From Thermincola carboxydiphila (GTDB taxonomy: Bacteria; Bacillota; Thermincolia; Thermincolales; UBA2595): a stretch of 64,000 bases of DNA. Within the stretch, counting starts at the first letter, position 1. The number at the start of each line of letters is the position of its first letter. Under the pieces are notes generated by a model that was not told the DNA's origin, searched no databases, and worked only from the letters and a program-made list of their open reading frames with translations. The position numbers were made by a program, and so were the translations under genes. Location of the stretch: contig JAENYP010000018.1 of the NCBI GenBank assembly GCA_016841725.1, forward strand, positions 1 through 64,000. Direction: 5' to 3'. This document shows, one piece after another, positions 6,496-16,257 of the stretch.

Positions 6496-9183
6496 ATGAC
6501 CGATAATAGGGCTTTTTCTGAAGGGATTAAAAACCACATTGATTCACTGGTAAAAAAGGCGTCAACTGCTGCCGGGGAGTTTCTCAAGCTTGACCAGGAC
6601 CAGGTGGATGATATTGTTCGAGCCATGACCCTCGAAGGTCTGGACAGGCATATGGAACTGGCGAAGCTGGCTGTAGAGGAAACCGGCCGTGGTGTCTATG
6701 AGGATAAAATAACCAAAAACATGTTTGCCACGGAATCAGTTTATCACAGTATCAAGTATCACCGAACTGTAGGGATTATCCATGAAAATGAGGAGGAGGA
6801 CTATCTGGAAGTAGCCGAACCGGTCGGGGTAATTGCAGGGATTACCCCGGTAACAAATCCAACCTCAACTACAATGTTTAAAATCCTGATTTCAATTAAA
6901 ACGCGCAACCCGATTATATTTGCGTTTCACCCCGGGGCCCAGAAATGCAGCGCTGCTGCTGCTGAGACTATGCTTAAAGCTGCAATTGCCGCCGGGGCTC
7001 CGGAGAATTGCATTTCCTGGATAAAAGAGCCGTCACTGGAGGCAACAACCTATCTCATGGGCCACCCCGGTGTAGCTACGATCCTGGCAACAGGCGGTTC
7101 ATCAATGGTGAAGGCGGCTTACAGTATGGGAAAGCCTGCCTTGGGGGTAGGACCGGGTAATGTCCCCTGTTATATCGAAAAGAGCGCTGATATTAACCGG
7201 GCCGTTACTGACCTGATACTCAGCAAGACCTTTGACAATGGGATGATATGTGCTTCGGAACAGGCAGTGATTATTGACAGGGATATAGCGCAAAACACAG
7301 TGGATCTGATGCAGCAGTATGGGTGCTATTTTTTAAACGGTGATGAAATAAAAGCCTTGGAAAACATGGCGTCTTGTGAAAACAGGTGTTCTCTGAACCC
7401 TGATATAGTTGGCCGACCGGCAGAGCAAATTGCAGAAATGGCGGGTTTTCGGGTTCCGCCTGAAACTAAGATACTGGTGGCCCAATTGGAGGGGATCGGT
7501 CCTGATTACCCCCTTTCAAGAGAAAAGCTCAGTCCTGTTCTGGCCTGCTATTTTGTTGACGGTTATCGTGAGGGAATCAAAAGGGCGGTCGAAATGGTTG
7601 AGTTTGGCGGAATGGGTCATTCGGCCGTTATCCACAGCGCCAATGAGGATGTCATCAGAGACTTTTCCGAACAAATCAGGGTAGGGCGTATTATCGTAAA
7701 TGCCCCTGCCACCCATGGGGCCATCGGGGAAATGTATAACACCAATATGCCATCACTCACCCTGGGCTGTGGCTCAATGGGACACAATTCGACAACCTCA
7801 AATGTCAGCGCCGCCAACCTGATAAATGTTAAAAGGGTAGCCAGGAGACGTGTCAAGATGCAGTGGTTTCGCGTACCTGAGAGGATTTATTTTGAATCAG
7901 GAAGCATCCAGTACCTGGCCAAGATGCCCAATGTGCGGAGGGCTGTCATAGTATGTGACCCGGCAATGGCTGAACTGGGCTATCTGGACAAGGTCATGTA
8001 TCACCTGCAGAAGAGAAATGAACATGTGTATACCGACGTATTTTATGATGTGGAGCCAGACCCTTCTCTGGAAACGGTAAGGAAGGGTTACCGGTTTATG
8101 AAACAGTTTCAGCCTGACACCATTATTGCTCTGGGTGGAGGTTCGGCTATTGATGCCGCAAAGGCAATGTGGCTTTTCTATGAACATCCGGAGGTGGAGT
8201 TTGAGTTCCTTAAATTAAAGTTTCTGGACATCAGGAAGCGAACTTATAAGTACCCTAAAATGGGCAGAATAGCCAGGTTTGTGGCTATCCCCACAACCAG
8301 CGGGACAGGTTCCGAGGTGACTGCCTTTGCCGTAATTACAGATAAGGGAGAGGATATAAAGTACCCTTTGGCAGATTATGAACTGACACCTGATGTGGCT
8401 ATTATCGATGTTGATTTTGTGATGAGTGTGCCGCCACAGGTAACTGCCGATACAGGTATCGATGTCCTGACACATGCAGTTGAAGCCTATGTCTCGGTGA
8501 TGGCATCAGATTACACCGATGCCCTTGCCCTGAAGGCAATTGAACTGGTATTTGGCTATCTGCCAAAAGCATACCGGGACGGTATAGACATGGAGGCCAG
8601 GGAAAAAATGCATAATGCCTCATGCATAGCAGGGATGGCTTTTACCAATGCCTTCCTGGGAATTAACCACAGTATGGCACACAAACTTGGCGGGGAGTTC
8701 AACATTCCCCACGGCCGGGCAAATGCAATACTGCTGCCACATGTAATCAGGTATAATTCCCGGAAGCCGAGTAAGTTTGCATCCTGGCCCAAGTATGAAC
8801 ACTTTATCGCACCTGAAAAATACAGTCAGATAGCCGGTTACCTGGGCCTGCAGGCAGATACGACGGAAAATGGGATAAACAGCCTGGTGGCAGCCGTAAG
8901 GGGTCTGATGGAAGAAATACAAATGCCCATGAGTATAGCGGAATGTGGAGTTAACGAAAAGGAGTTTTTGCAGAAACTGCCTCTTTTGGCAGAAAAGGCT
9001 TTTGAAGACCAGTCGACCATCTCAAATCCAAGGATGCCGCTGATAAAAGAACTTGAGGAAATTTACCGGCAGGCCTATTACGGTCAGGAGGCTATGGTTT
9101 CTGTGGGCAGTGAAAAGACGCCGGTTATGCAAGAATACTCTAACCGGGACGGAGCCCGTCCTGAGAGGAATGTACTGCACTAA
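6496..9183 (+). CDS. adhE: Bifunctional acetaldehyde-CoA/alcohol dehydrogenase
   Basis: An 895-residue fusion. The N-terminal half is a CoA-acylating aldehyde dehydrogenase with catalytic Cys252 in NGMICASEQ and the TGGSSMVKAAYS nucleotide loop. The C-terminal half, from about residue 455, is an iron-dependent alcohol dehydrogenase with GGGSAIDAAK, TTSGTGSEVT and metal ligands in DVLTHAVEAY, NHSMAHKLG and IPHGRANA. It reduces acetyl-CoA through acetaldehyde to ethanol with two NADH, regenerating NAD in fermentation; family members assemble into spirosomes. ATG 6496 has CCGGAGG ten bases ahead; an upstream TTG would add sixteen non-family residues. It appears to be a single-gene unit. Confidence 0.95.
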   Translation: MTDNRAFSEGIKNHIDSLVKKASTAAGEFLKLDQDQVDDIVRAMTLEGLDRHMELAKLAVEETGRGVYEDKITKNMFATESVYHSIKYHRTVGIIHENEEEDYLEVAEPVGVIAGITPVTNPTSTTMFKILISIKTRNPIIFAFHPGAQKCSAAAAETMLKAAIAAGAPENCISWIKEPSLEATTYLMGHPGVATILATGGSSMVKAAYSMGKPALGVGPGNVPCYIEKSADINRAVTDLILSKTFDNGMICASEQAVIIDRDIAQNTVDLMQQYGCYFLNGDEIKALENMASCENRCSLNPDIVGRPAEQIAEMAGFRVPPETKILVAQLEGIGPDYPLSREKLSPVLACYFVDGYREGIKRAVEMVEFGGMGHSAVIHSANEDVIRDFSEQIRVGRIIVNAPATHGAIGEMYNTNMPSLTLGCGSMGHNSTTSNVSAANLINVKRVARRRVKMQWFRVPERIYFESGSIQYLAKMPNVRRAVIVCDPAMAELGYLDKVMYHLQKRNEHVYTDVFYDVEPDPSLETVRKGYRFMKQFQPDTIIALGGGSAIDAAKAMWLFYEHPEVEFEFLKLKFLDIRKRTYKYPKMGRIARFVAIPTTSGTGSEVTAFAVITDKGEDIKYPLADYELTPDVAIIDVDFVMSVPPQVTADTGIDVLTHAVEAYVSVMASDYTDALALKAIELVFGYLPKAYRDGIDMEAREKMHNASCIAGMAFTNAFLGINHSMAHKLGGEFNIPHGRANAILLPHVIRYNSRKPSKFASWPKYEHFIAPEKYSQIAGYLGLQADTTENGINSLVAAVRGLMEEIQMPMSIAECGVNEKEFLQKLPLLAEKAFEDQSTISNPRMPLIKELEEIYRQAYYGQEAMVSVGSEKTPVMQEYSNRDGARPERNVLH

Positions 9184-9278
9184 AGGTGGTATTATGTGTT
9201 CTATTTTGCCGCTTCTTGTCATAAAAATATGATAGTAAGATGCCCTAAAACTAAAAAGGCTAAAATGAGGTGGTACAG

Positions 9279-9551
9279 GTGCTGGTCGTTTTGAGGCCCC
9301 GGACGAAAAGGAAAATTATCGTGGGCTTTCGTGTTCTGGTAACATTGTTTGTCCTGGCGCTGGTGGTTGGTCACTTATACAATATGTACCACGGTAATGA
9401 GTTGATCAGGGAAGGATGGCTCAGGGATGATAAACCCAGTGGAAATCCTATGAGAGTGGAGAACCAGGCCAGGGAAATCAAAGAAAACAGCCCAACAGTC
9501 CTAGACCAGTTTGTTGTTAAAGTTAGAGATTTTTACCACAGGGACCAATGA
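9279..9551 (+). CDS. YqzK-like DUF4227 membrane protein
   Basis: A 90-residue protein with a basic N-terminus (RPRTKRK), one transmembrane segment at about residues 15-33, and a charged tail. This matches the DUF4227/YqzK family, which sits just ahead of xerD in many Firmicutes, as here. Function is unknown. I prefer GTG 9279, five bases after AGGTGG; the GTG at 9270 lies within that ribosome site. A terminator separates it from xerD. Confidence 0.75.
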   Translation: MLVVLRPRTKRKIIVGFRVLVTLFVLALVVGHLYNMYHGNELIREGWLRDDKPSGNPMRVENQAREIKENSPTVLDQFVVKVRDFYHRDQ

Positions 9552-9578
9552 AAAAAGGATTTCAGTGGTTTATTGTGG

Positions 9579-9610
9579 AAATAAGAGTAGTCTGGGCTAC
9601 TCTTATTTTT
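9579..9610 (+). terminator. Intrinsic terminator after the DUF4227 gene
   Basis: AATAAGAGTAG (9580-9590) pairs with CTACTCTTATT (9597-9607), an 11-bp perfect stem with a six-base loop followed by a T-run. Confidence 0.85.
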
Positions 9611-9650
9611 GCAGATAGAATCGGAGATCGTGTAAAGTGAGGTAAAAGGT

Positions 9651-10538
9651 ATGAAAAGCCTGGTTAAAGAATTTATCAATTACCTTGCGGTAGAGCGGGG
9701 TCTGGCAGATAATACACTCGATTCGTATAACCGGGACTTAAAGCAGTTTATGGCATTTCTGGAGAATGAAAAGGTTGATGATGTCCAGAAGGCCACCAGA
9801 AATGTGATTATGTCTTACATGCTGTTCCTGCAGAAAAGGGGACGGGCTACAGCTACTGTATCCAGGCATCTGGCGGCCCTGAAGTCCTTTTATCATTTTT
9901 TGCTCCGGGAGAAGTACATTGAAAAGGACCCGACGGCCAACCTGGAATCACCCAAATTGGAAAAAAAGCTGCCTAGAATACTTACAGTTAATGAAGTTGA
10001 GAACTTGTTGAGCCAGCCCAGAGGGATTGAACCCACCGGTCTGCGCGACAAGGCAATGCTGGAATTGCTGTATGCTACCGGAATACGTGTCAGTGAATTG
10101 ATTTCCCTTGACGTAAATCATATTAACCTGGAAATGGGGTACATAAGGTGTTTCGGCAAGGGTTCCAAGGAACGGATCGTACCTGTGGGCAGCCTGGCCC
10201 GTAAATGTGTCAGCGAATATTTACAAAAAGGGAGAGCAAAACTAATAAAAATCCGGTCAGAAAAAGCCCTGTTTGTCAATCAGCATGGCAGAAGACTTAC
10301 CAGACAAGGCTTTTGGAAGATTATCAAAAAGTATGCCACCAAGGCCGGGATTGCGAAGGATATTACTCCACACACTCTGAGACATTCCTTTGCCACCCAT
10401 CTGCTGGAAAATGGGGCTGACCTGCGTTCTGTTCAGGAGATGCTGGGCCATGCGGATATTACTACAACACAGATTTATACACACCTTACCAAAGGACGTT
10501 TAAGGGAGGTATATGCCAAGAGCCACCCGCGGGCTTGA
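9651..10538 (+). CDS. xerD: Site-specific tyrosine recombinase XerD
   Basis: A 295-residue tyrosine recombinase of standard XerD length. The N-terminal SAM-like core-binding domain ends near residue 90 (LRHL...LKSFYHFL-type helix). The catalytic domain has Arg in [10 protein letters not shown], Lys in [27 protein letters not shown], and the nucleophile Tyr in QIYTHL. With XerC it resolves chromosome dimers at dif. Position after a YqzK-like gene and before the deoB-punA-pdp set is the ordinary Firmicute arrangement, which supports XerD rather than a phage integrase. Confidence 0.92.
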   Translation: MKSLVKEFINYLAVERGLADNTLDSYNRDLKQFMAFLENEKVDDVQKATRNVIMSYMLFLQKRGRATATVSRHLAALKSFYHFLLREKYIEKDPTANLESPKLEKKLPRILTVNEVENLLSQPRGIEPTGLRDKAMLELLYATGIRVSELISLDVNHINLEMGYIRCFGKGSKERIVPVGSLARKCVSEYLQKGRAKLIKIRSEKALFVNQHGRRLTRQGFWKIIKKYATKAGIAKDITPHTLRHSFATHLLENGADLRSVQEMLGHADITTTQIYTHLTKGRLREVYAKSHPRA

Positions 10539-10606
10539 TTTTAAAACAGACGGGAGTAATTATTACTAAAGAGGCGCTTAATTTGCCTACAACAGGAGAG
10601 GTTAAG

Positions 10607-11779
10607 ATGAGCAGCATAAGAAATATAACTGTCATTGTAATAGACAGTCTGGGTATCGGTGAACTTCCTGATGCCGATGCATATGGGGACAGAGGGAGCA
10701 ATACCCTCGCAAATATATCTAAGGCCGTTGGGGGCCTGCAGATTCCCAATCTGCAGAAATTGGGTTTGGGTAATATTATTGAAATCTCAGGGGCGCCTCC
10801 GGCAGAAGCGCCCCTGGCTTCCTTTGGCAGGATGGCAGAGGTTTCGGCCGGTAAAGATACCACCACCGGGCACTGGGAAATGTCCGGTTTAGTCCTGCAA
10901 AAGCCGTTTCCGGCGTTCCCCGAAGGGTTTCCTGATTTCATTATCAAAGAATTCGAATCTAAAACGGGACGAAAAACCCTGGGTAATGAGGTTGCCTCAG
11001 GGACTGAGATAATGTCCCGTTTGGGTGAACAACATATGAAAACAGGAAAACCGATAGTCTATACCTCAGCTGACAGTGTGTTTCAGATTGCTGCCCATGA
11101 GAAGATAATCCCACTGGACGAGCTTTATGAAATGTGCCGGATTGCCAGAGCAATTCTGACAGGAGATTATGCCGTGGGCAGGGTTATCGCGCGGCCTTTT
11201 ATTGGCCAACCGGGTCAGTTTAAAAGAACATCCAACAGGCATGATTTTTCCCTGGAACCTGTAGGGACAACCATTTTGGACATGCTTAAGGAAAGCGGCA
11301 GATCTGTACAGGCTGTCGGGAAAATTGAGGATATTTTTGCAGGCAGGGGAATTACTGAAGCCGTACACACAACTGATAATATGGACGGGATCGATAAGAC
11401 TCTTGAATTCTTGAGACAGTCGCGGGAAGGGCTTGTTTTTACCAACCTGGTGGATTTTGATTCGTCTTACGGGCACAGGAACGACCCAGAAGGATATGCC
11501 CGGGCCCTGGAGGAACTGGATGGCCGGCTGCCGGAAATCATGGACCTTATCAGTGAGGAAAAACTTCTGATAATTACCGCCGACCATGGCTGTGACCCGA
11601 CTACAGAGAGTACTGACCACTCAAGGGAATATGTTCCCCTGCTGGTTTACAGCCCTGTTGGGAAAAAAGGGACAAACCTGGGTGTAAGGCAGAGCTTTGC
11701 CGATATAGCCGCAACTATAGCCGAAAATTTCGGCCTAAAGACCAGGCATGGGACAAGCTTTTTGAAGGAAGTGTTATAG
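10607..11779 (+). CDS. deoB: Phosphopentomutase
   Basis: A 390-residue member of the alkaline-phosphatase-like superfamily that interconverts (deoxy)ribose-1-phosphate and 5-phosphate. The metal motifs are [11 protein letters not shown] near the N-terminus and [18 protein letters not shown] near residues 325-342; the phosphorylated threonine lies in [14 protein letters not shown] 10607 is preceded by AGGAGAGG; an in-frame upstream start would overlap xerD and add 24 foreign residues. It leads a three-gene nucleoside salvage operon with punA and pdp, which feed it pentose-1-phosphates. Confidence 0.95.
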   Translation: MSSIRNITVIVIDSLGIGELPDADAYGDRGSNTLANISKAVGGLQIPNLQKLGLGNIIEISGAPPAEAPLASFGRMAEVSAGKDTTTGHWEMSGLVLQKPFPAFPEGFPDFIIKEFESKTGRKTLGNEVASGTEIMSRLGEQHMKTGKPIVYTSADSVFQIAAHEKIIPLDELYEMCRIARAILTGDYAVGRVIARPFIGQPGQFKRTSNRHDFSLEPVGTTILDMLKESGRSVQAVGKIEDIFAGRGITEAVHTTDNMDGIDKTLEFLRQSREGLVFTNLVDFDSSYGHRNDPEGYARALEELDGRLPEIMDLISEEKLLIITADHGCDPTTESTDHSREYVPLLVYSPVGKKGTNLGVRQSFADIAATIAENFGLKTRHGTSFLKEVL

Positions 11780-11812
11780 TTTATAATGCCTTTAGAGGGA
11801 GGAGAAGTTTAT

Positions 11813-12637
11813 ATGAGTTCAGTGAAGCTTCAGAAAACTGTTGATTTTATCAGAAGGAAAGTGTCAATACGGCCTCAGGTGGGGGTTATTCTGGGGAGCG
11901 GGCTTGGTGTCCTGGCTGCTGAGGTTAAAAATCAGCAAAAGCTGCATTATTCAGAGCTGCCTCATTTTCCTGTCTCAACAGTGGAGGGACATGAAGGCCA
12001 GTTTATTTTTGGTGAACTTTCAGGTAAAAATGTGGTGCTGATGCAGGGACGGTTTCATTTTTACGAGGGGTATTCCATGGAACAGGTTGTATTTCCGGTA
12101 AGAGTGATGCAGAAACTGGGGGTCCAGGTCCTGCTGGTTACCAATGCATCTGGAGGAATCAACCGGGATTTCAGCCCGGGTGACCTGATGCTGATTACCG
12201 ACCACCTCAACCTGATGGGGACTAATCCCTTGATAGGGCCAAACTATGACGATATCGGGCCCAGGTTTCCGGATATGTCCGAGGCCTATGACAGGGAATT
12301 AATCGTTATTGCTGAGGAAGTGGCCCGGAAGAACGGACTGGCCTTCCGCAAAGGTGTATACGCGGGTCTGACCGGACCTTCATATGAGACACCTGCCGAG
12401 ATCAGGTATCTCAGAGCCATTGGTGCTGATGCAGTGGGCATGTCCACTGTCCCGGAGGTTATCGTGGCCAATCATGCGGGAATCAGGGTCCTGGGGATAT
12501 CGTGTGTTACCAATATGGCCGCAGGAGTCCTGCATCAACGACTTGACCATGCAGAGGTTATGGAAACAGCCAACAGGGTGCGGGACCAGTTTATCACTCT
12601 GGTTAAAGGGGTCCTGGAAGAGGTGAACCCTCAATGA
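11813..12637 (+). CDS. punA: Purine-nucleoside phosphorylase
   Basis: A 274-residue trimeric-type (PNP/MTAP superfamily) phosphorylase that splits inosine and guanosine with phosphate into base and ribose-1-phosphate. Visible motifs are the phosphate loop GSGLG near residue 25, TVEGHEGQF, the GRFHFYEGYS block, TNASGGIN, and YAGLTGPSYETPAE followed by VGMSTVPE. ATG 11813 is preceded by GGGAGGAGAAG. The gene starts 33 bases after deoB and overlaps pdp by four bases, so the genes are translationally linked. Confidence 0.93.
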   Translation: MSSVKLQKTVDFIRRKVSIRPQVGVILGSGLGVLAAEVKNQQKLHYSELPHFPVSTVEGHEGQFIFGELSGKNVVLMQGRFHFYEGYSMEQVVFPVRVMQKLGVQVLLVTNASGGINRDFSPGDLMLITDHLNLMGTNPLIGPNYDDIGPRFPDMSEAYDRELIVIAEEVARKNGLAFRKGVYAGLTGPSYETPAEIRYLRAIGADAVGMSTVPEVIVANHAGIRVLGISCVTNMAAGVLHQRLDHAEVMETANRVRDQFITLVKGVLEEVNPQ

Positions 12638-13959
12638 GGGTTTATGATATAATTCTCAGAAAAAGGAACGGCATGGAGCTGTCTGCAGGAGAGATAAACC
12701 ATCTGATTTCCGGTTATATGTCAGGAAGTGTTCCTGACTATCAGATAGCAGCCTTTATAATGGCTGTTTTTTTTCAGGGGATGTCGGCAAAAGAGACCTC
12801 TGACCTGACAATGGCCATTGTGGAATCAGGTGACCGGGTGGACCTTTCGGCAATAACAGGCAGGAAAGTAGATAAGCACAGTACGGGAGGTGTGGGTGAC
12901 AAGACTACCCTGGTCCTGGGCCCGCTGGTGGCCGCAGCCGGAGTCCCGGTTGCCAAGATGTCCGGGAGAGGACTCGGTCATACCGGGGGAACTATAGATA
13001 AACTGGAATCTATCCGGGGTTTTAGTACTTCTCTTGAGAGGGAAGTGTTTATCCAAAATGTTAACCGGATTGGGATCAGTATCGGAGGCCAGACTGGGAA
13101 CCTGGCACCGGCCGACAAGAAGCTGTATGCCTTAAGGGATGTAACGGCAACAGTTGACAGTATTCCACTCATTGCCAGCAGTGTGATGAGCAAAAAAATT
13201 GCTGCCGGAGCAGATGCCATAATCCTGGATGTGAAAACAGGGGACGGCGCCTTTATGAAAACCCTGCCCAGCGCTGTGGACCTGGCAAAGGCCATGGTGG
13301 AAATAGGAACACATGTGGGCAGGCAGACAGCAGCCCTGATTACAGATATGGAACAACCACTGGGGCAAACAGTTGGTAATGCACTGGAAGTCCGGGAGGC
13401 TGTTGAGTGCCTCAGGGGAAAAGGGCCAGATGACCTTAGGGAACTCTGTCTGGTTCTGGGAAGCCAGATGGTACATCAGGCAGGGCAGGCAGGCTCTGTA
13501 GATGAGGCCAGAGGCTTACTGGAAGAAATCCTGGATAACGGCCGCGGCCTGGATAAGTTCAGGCAACTGGTGGTAAACCAGGGCGGGGATGCCGCTTTCA
13601 TTGATGACCTGTCAGTACTTCCCCGTGCGGGCGAAAGAGTTGAGTTGGCTGCACCAGAAGACGGTTATATCTCAGGAATAAGGGCAGAACAGATCGGAAT
13701 AGCTGCCATGATGCTGGGTGCCGGCAGGGAGACCAAAGACTCACAGATTGACCTTTCAGTGGGAATTGAGCTAAAGAAAAAACGCGGGGCCAGAGTGGCC
13801 AGGGGTGAAACTCTGGCACTCCTCCATGTAAGTAATGCTGAAAAGGCAAACCTGAGCAAAAACATGGTCTTGAAGGCATTCACTATCAGCAAGGAGCCGC
13901 CGGTGGCAAGAAAACTTGTCTGGGGCCAGGTGACTGCGGAAGGAGTCGAACTGTACTGA
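12634..13959 (+). CDS. pdp: Pyrimidine-nucleoside phosphorylase
   Basis: A 441-residue member of the thymidine/pyrimidine-nucleoside phosphorylase family, which splits uridine and thymidine into base and pentose-1-phosphate. It has the signature KHSTGGVGDKTTLVLGPL near residues 80-98, SGRGLGHTGGT, and a C-terminal alpha/beta hammerhead domain. Its ATG overlaps the punA stop (ATGA). With deoB and punA it completes a pathway from nucleosides to pentose-5-phosphate. The length and motifs fit the Bacillus Pdp type better than enterobacterial DeoA, but the two are hard to separate by eye. Confidence 0.92.
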   Translation: MRVYDIILRKRNGMELSAGEINHLISGYMSGSVPDYQIAAFIMAVFFQGMSAKETSDLTMAIVESGDRVDLSAITGRKVDKHSTGGVGDKTTLVLGPLVAAAGVPVAKMSGRGLGHTGGTIDKLESIRGFSTSLEREVFIQNVNRIGISIGGQTGNLAPADKKLYALRDVTATVDSIPLIASSVMSKKIAAGADAIILDVKTGDGAFMKTLPSAVDLAKAMVEIGTHVGRQTAALITDMEQPLGQTVGNALEVREAVECLRGKGPDDLRELCLVLGSQMVHQAGQAGSVDEARGLLEEILDNGRGLDKFRQLVVNQGGDAAFIDDLSVLPRAGERVELAAPEDGYISGIRAEQIGIAAMMLGAGRETKDSQIDLSVGIELKKKRGARVARGETLALLHVSNAEKANLSKNMVLKAFTISKEPPVARKLVWGQVTAEGVELY

Positions 13960-14112
13960 AACATACAGGTTTGTCCGGTGAAAAACTGTTTTTGCGATTA
14001 CCCCTTTGAGAAAATGCGAATAACCCCCTTAAGAAATTGAAATACTTTAAATGAATCTTAGAAATATTTAAATCAGAAAATTCTGTAGTGAATTTCAAGA
14101 GGGGGCGGAAAA

Positions 14113-15261
14113 ATGAAACTTAAAAAAGGGTTTTGTCTGGTTACCGTTGTTCTGATGCTGATACTTCAGTCTTCTCAGGTTGGCGCTCAGCCGGAATTGG
14201 AGACCACAGCCGAGTCAGCTATACTTGTTGATGCTGCTACCGGAAAAATACTGTTTGCCAAAGAGCCTGACAAAGAATTACCGCCGGCCAGTGTTACCAA
14301 GGTGATGACACTTCTGACGGCATTTGATGCTATTGAAAATGGCAGGGCGAAATTGACGGATACTGTCCAGGCCAGTGAAAATGCATCACAAATGGGTGGT
14401 TCACAGATATATCTGGAGCCAGGTGAAGAGATGTCCCTGAAGACGATGCTGATTGCAATAGCAGTGGGGTCGGCCAATGATTGCTGTGTTGCCGTTGCTG
14501 AACATATCGCCGGTTCCCATGAGGCCTTTGTTAAAATGATGAATCAAAAGGCGGCAGAGCTGGGGTGCAAACATACCAACTTTGTGAATGCTTACGGGTT
14601 GCCTGCAGAAGGACATTATACCTCAGCCGGGGACCTGGCGGTAATGATGCGGGAAGCAATTAAACACCCATTGTTTCTTGAATTGACTTCAATCAAGAGA
14701 TATGACCTCAGGGGCGGCGAATTTATCCTTAACAATACCAATAAACTGCTCTGGTGGTACAGGGGAACACAGGGAGGCAAAACCGGATGGACAAGTGAGG
14801 CCAAGTACTGCCTGGCATCAGTTGCCGAACGGGATAACCTGAGACTGATTGGTGTGGTCATGGCAACACCTGAACCCAGAAGCCATTTCAGGGAATCCAT
14901 GAAAATCTATAACTATGGTTTCGCTCAGTATGAGGCAGTCCCTATTGCCCCCACCGGACAGGTTATGGGTAAAATCAGGGTGGGCAAAGGCACGGTTGAC
15001 TGGCTGAATGTAGCGGCAAAGGGTGAGGTCAGCGCTGTCGTTCCCAAAGGGCAGAAAGAAGCAGTAACCCACAAGGTTTTTGTTGACCCGACAGTTATCG
15101 CCCCTGTCAGCAAGGGACAGGTACTGGGCAAGGTGATTGTTTATGAAGAGGGCAAAGAGGTGCTCAAGGTTGACCTGACGGCCACTAAAGAGATACCCAG
15201 GGGTACGGTGTTCCGGCAGATGTTTAAACTCCTGAAAAATGTTTATTCATACAGCCAGTAA
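14113..15261 (+). CDS. dacF: D-alanyl-D-alanine carboxypeptidase (sporulation type)
   Basis: A 382-residue secreted penicillin-binding protein with a signal peptide ending near ...VGAQPE. The three active-site motifs are SVTK (nucleophile Ser near residue 60), SAN, and KTG in GGKTGWTS; a C-terminal beta domain (PBP5_C) follows. It trims D-Ala from peptidoglycan stem peptides. The gene directly precedes spoIIAA, the classical dacF position, which suggests forespore expression. ATG 14113 has GAGGGGGCGG upstream. The 150-base spacer after pdp has no other gene. Confidence 0.9.
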   Translation: MKLKKGFCLVTVVLMLILQSSQVGAQPELETTAESAILVDAATGKILFAKEPDKELPPASVTKVMTLLTAFDAIENGRAKLTDTVQASENASQMGGSQIYLEPGEEMSLKTMLIAIAVGSANDCCVAVAEHIAGSHEAFVKMMNQKAAELGCKHTNFVNAYGLPAEGHYTSAGDLAVMMREAIKHPLFLELTSIKRYDLRGGEFILNNTNKLLWWYRGTQGGKTGWTSEAKYCLASVAERDNLRLIGVVMATPEPRSHFRESMKIYNYGFAQYEAVPIAPTGQVMGKIRVGKGTVDWLNVAAKGEVSAVVPKGQKEAVTHKVFVDPTVIAPVSKGQVLGKVIVYEEGKEVLKVDLTATKEIPRGTVFRQMFKLLKNVYSYSQ

Positions 15262-15282
15262 ATCAGTAAATGACAGATGTGT

Positions 15283-15314
15283 CCCCCTCAGACGAGGGGG
15301 ATGCTTTATTTTTT
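15283..15314 (+). terminator. Intrinsic terminator after dacF
   Basis: CCCCCTC pairs with GAGGGGG across a four-base loop at 15283-15300, followed by a T-rich run to about 15314. Confidence 0.75.
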
Positions 15315-15373
15315 GCCAAATATTTTTTCACCTAATACTCGACATAACCTTACATTTGTTTTACGACAGATTT

Positions 15374-15402
15374 GAAGGAAAAAGAAGCCAGCCTGTAGAA
15401 TC
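15374..15402 (+). promoter_or_regulatory. Sigma-H-type promoter of the spoIIA operon
   Basis: GAAGGAAAA at 15374-15382 and GTAGAATC at 15395-15402, with about 12 bases between, match the sigma-H pattern RnAGGAwww - N11-12 - RnnGAATww. The position just before spoIIAA fits known control of spoIIA by sigma-H and Spo0A. Confidence 0.75.
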
Positions 15403-15434
15403 CGTTAGCATGTACAGGAGGGTGGGTGCAATAT

Positions 15435-15770
15435 ATGAATATTGAGTCTGTGGCTAACCGGAAAACACTGATTTTAAGGGTGTCCGGAGAACTGGATATG
15501 CTGGTTGCAGATGATTTCAGGAGAAAGACAGATGCATTAATGGTAAACCACTGTTCCAGAAACCTGGTGCTGAACCTGTCGGGAGTCAACTTTATCGACA
15601 GCTCAGGACTGGGGGCAATCCTGGGGAGATACAAAAACATCACCATGGGCGGGGGAAAGGTGGCTTTAGTGGGAGCGCCGCCACAGGTGAAGAGGATCCT
15701 GGAACTGTCAGGTATCCTGCGAATTACAAGCGAATTCGAAACAGAAAATGATGCCCTGGAGGCAATGTAG
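15435..15770 (+). CDS. spoIIAA: Anti-sigma-F factor antagonist
   Basis: A 111-residue STAS-domain protein. The dephosphorylated form binds SpoIIAB and releases sigma-F in the forespore. The FIDSSGLGAILGRY signature carries the phosphorylated serine, one of residues 56-57. ATG 15435 gives the family N-terminus; a GTG at 15426 lies only three bases after AGGAGGG and would add three residues, so the exact start is unsure. It is the first gene of spoIIAA-spoIIAB-sigF behind a sigma-H promoter. Confidence 0.93.
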   Translation: MNIESVANRKTLILRVSGELDMLVADDFRRKTDALMVNHCSRNLVLNLSGVNFIDSSGLGAILGRYKNITMGGGKVALVGAPPQVKRILELSGILRITSEFETENDALEAM

Positions 15771-15781
15771 GGGGTCTTAAA

Positions 15782-16243
15782 ATGAAGATCAAGAATCAAA
15801 TTAAATTATCGTTTATGTCTGTACCGGAGAATGTGCCTCTGGCAAGACTGGCAGCAGCTGCTTTTGCTGCACAGCTGGAATTTACTATTGAAGATCTGGA
15901 GGAAATAAAGGTTGTCGTTTCAGAAGCAGTATCAAACAGTATCATCCATGGATATGATAATGACCCCAATAGAATTGTTACTTTATTATGTACGATTTAT
16001 GATGAAGTGTTGGAATTAATAATTGAGGATGAGGGTAAAGGGATTGCAGATGTATCCAAAGCAATAGAACCTGCTTTTTCGACTGACCCCGAGAGAATGG
16101 GACTTGGTTTCACCTTTATGCAGTCATTTATGGACAACCTGGACGTAGAGTCCGTTGTCAACAAAGGAACCAGGGTAATTATGTCCAAAAAGCCGCCCGG
16201 AAGTGTGGCAGCAGCATCTGAAATAATATCTGAAAAGAATTAA
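15782..16243 (+). CDS. spoIIAB: Anti-sigma-F factor / serine kinase
   Basis: A 153-residue GHKL ATPase. It holds sigma-F inactive and phosphorylates SpoIIAA. The nucleotide site is visible as EAVSNSIIHGY (N box), DEGKGI (G1 box) and MGLGFTFMQSF (G2 box). The gene begins 11 bases after spoIIAA and is followed immediately by sigF, the standard operon. Confidence 0.95.
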   Translation: MKIKNQIKLSFMSVPENVPLARLAAAAFAAQLEFTIEDLEEIKVVVSEAVSNSIIHGYDNDPNRIVTLLCTIYDEVLELIIEDEGKGIADVSKAIEPAFSTDPERMGLGFTFMQSFMDNLDVESVVNKGTRVIMSKKPPGSVAAASEIISEKN

Positions 16244-16257
16244 GCGGGGTGGGAAAT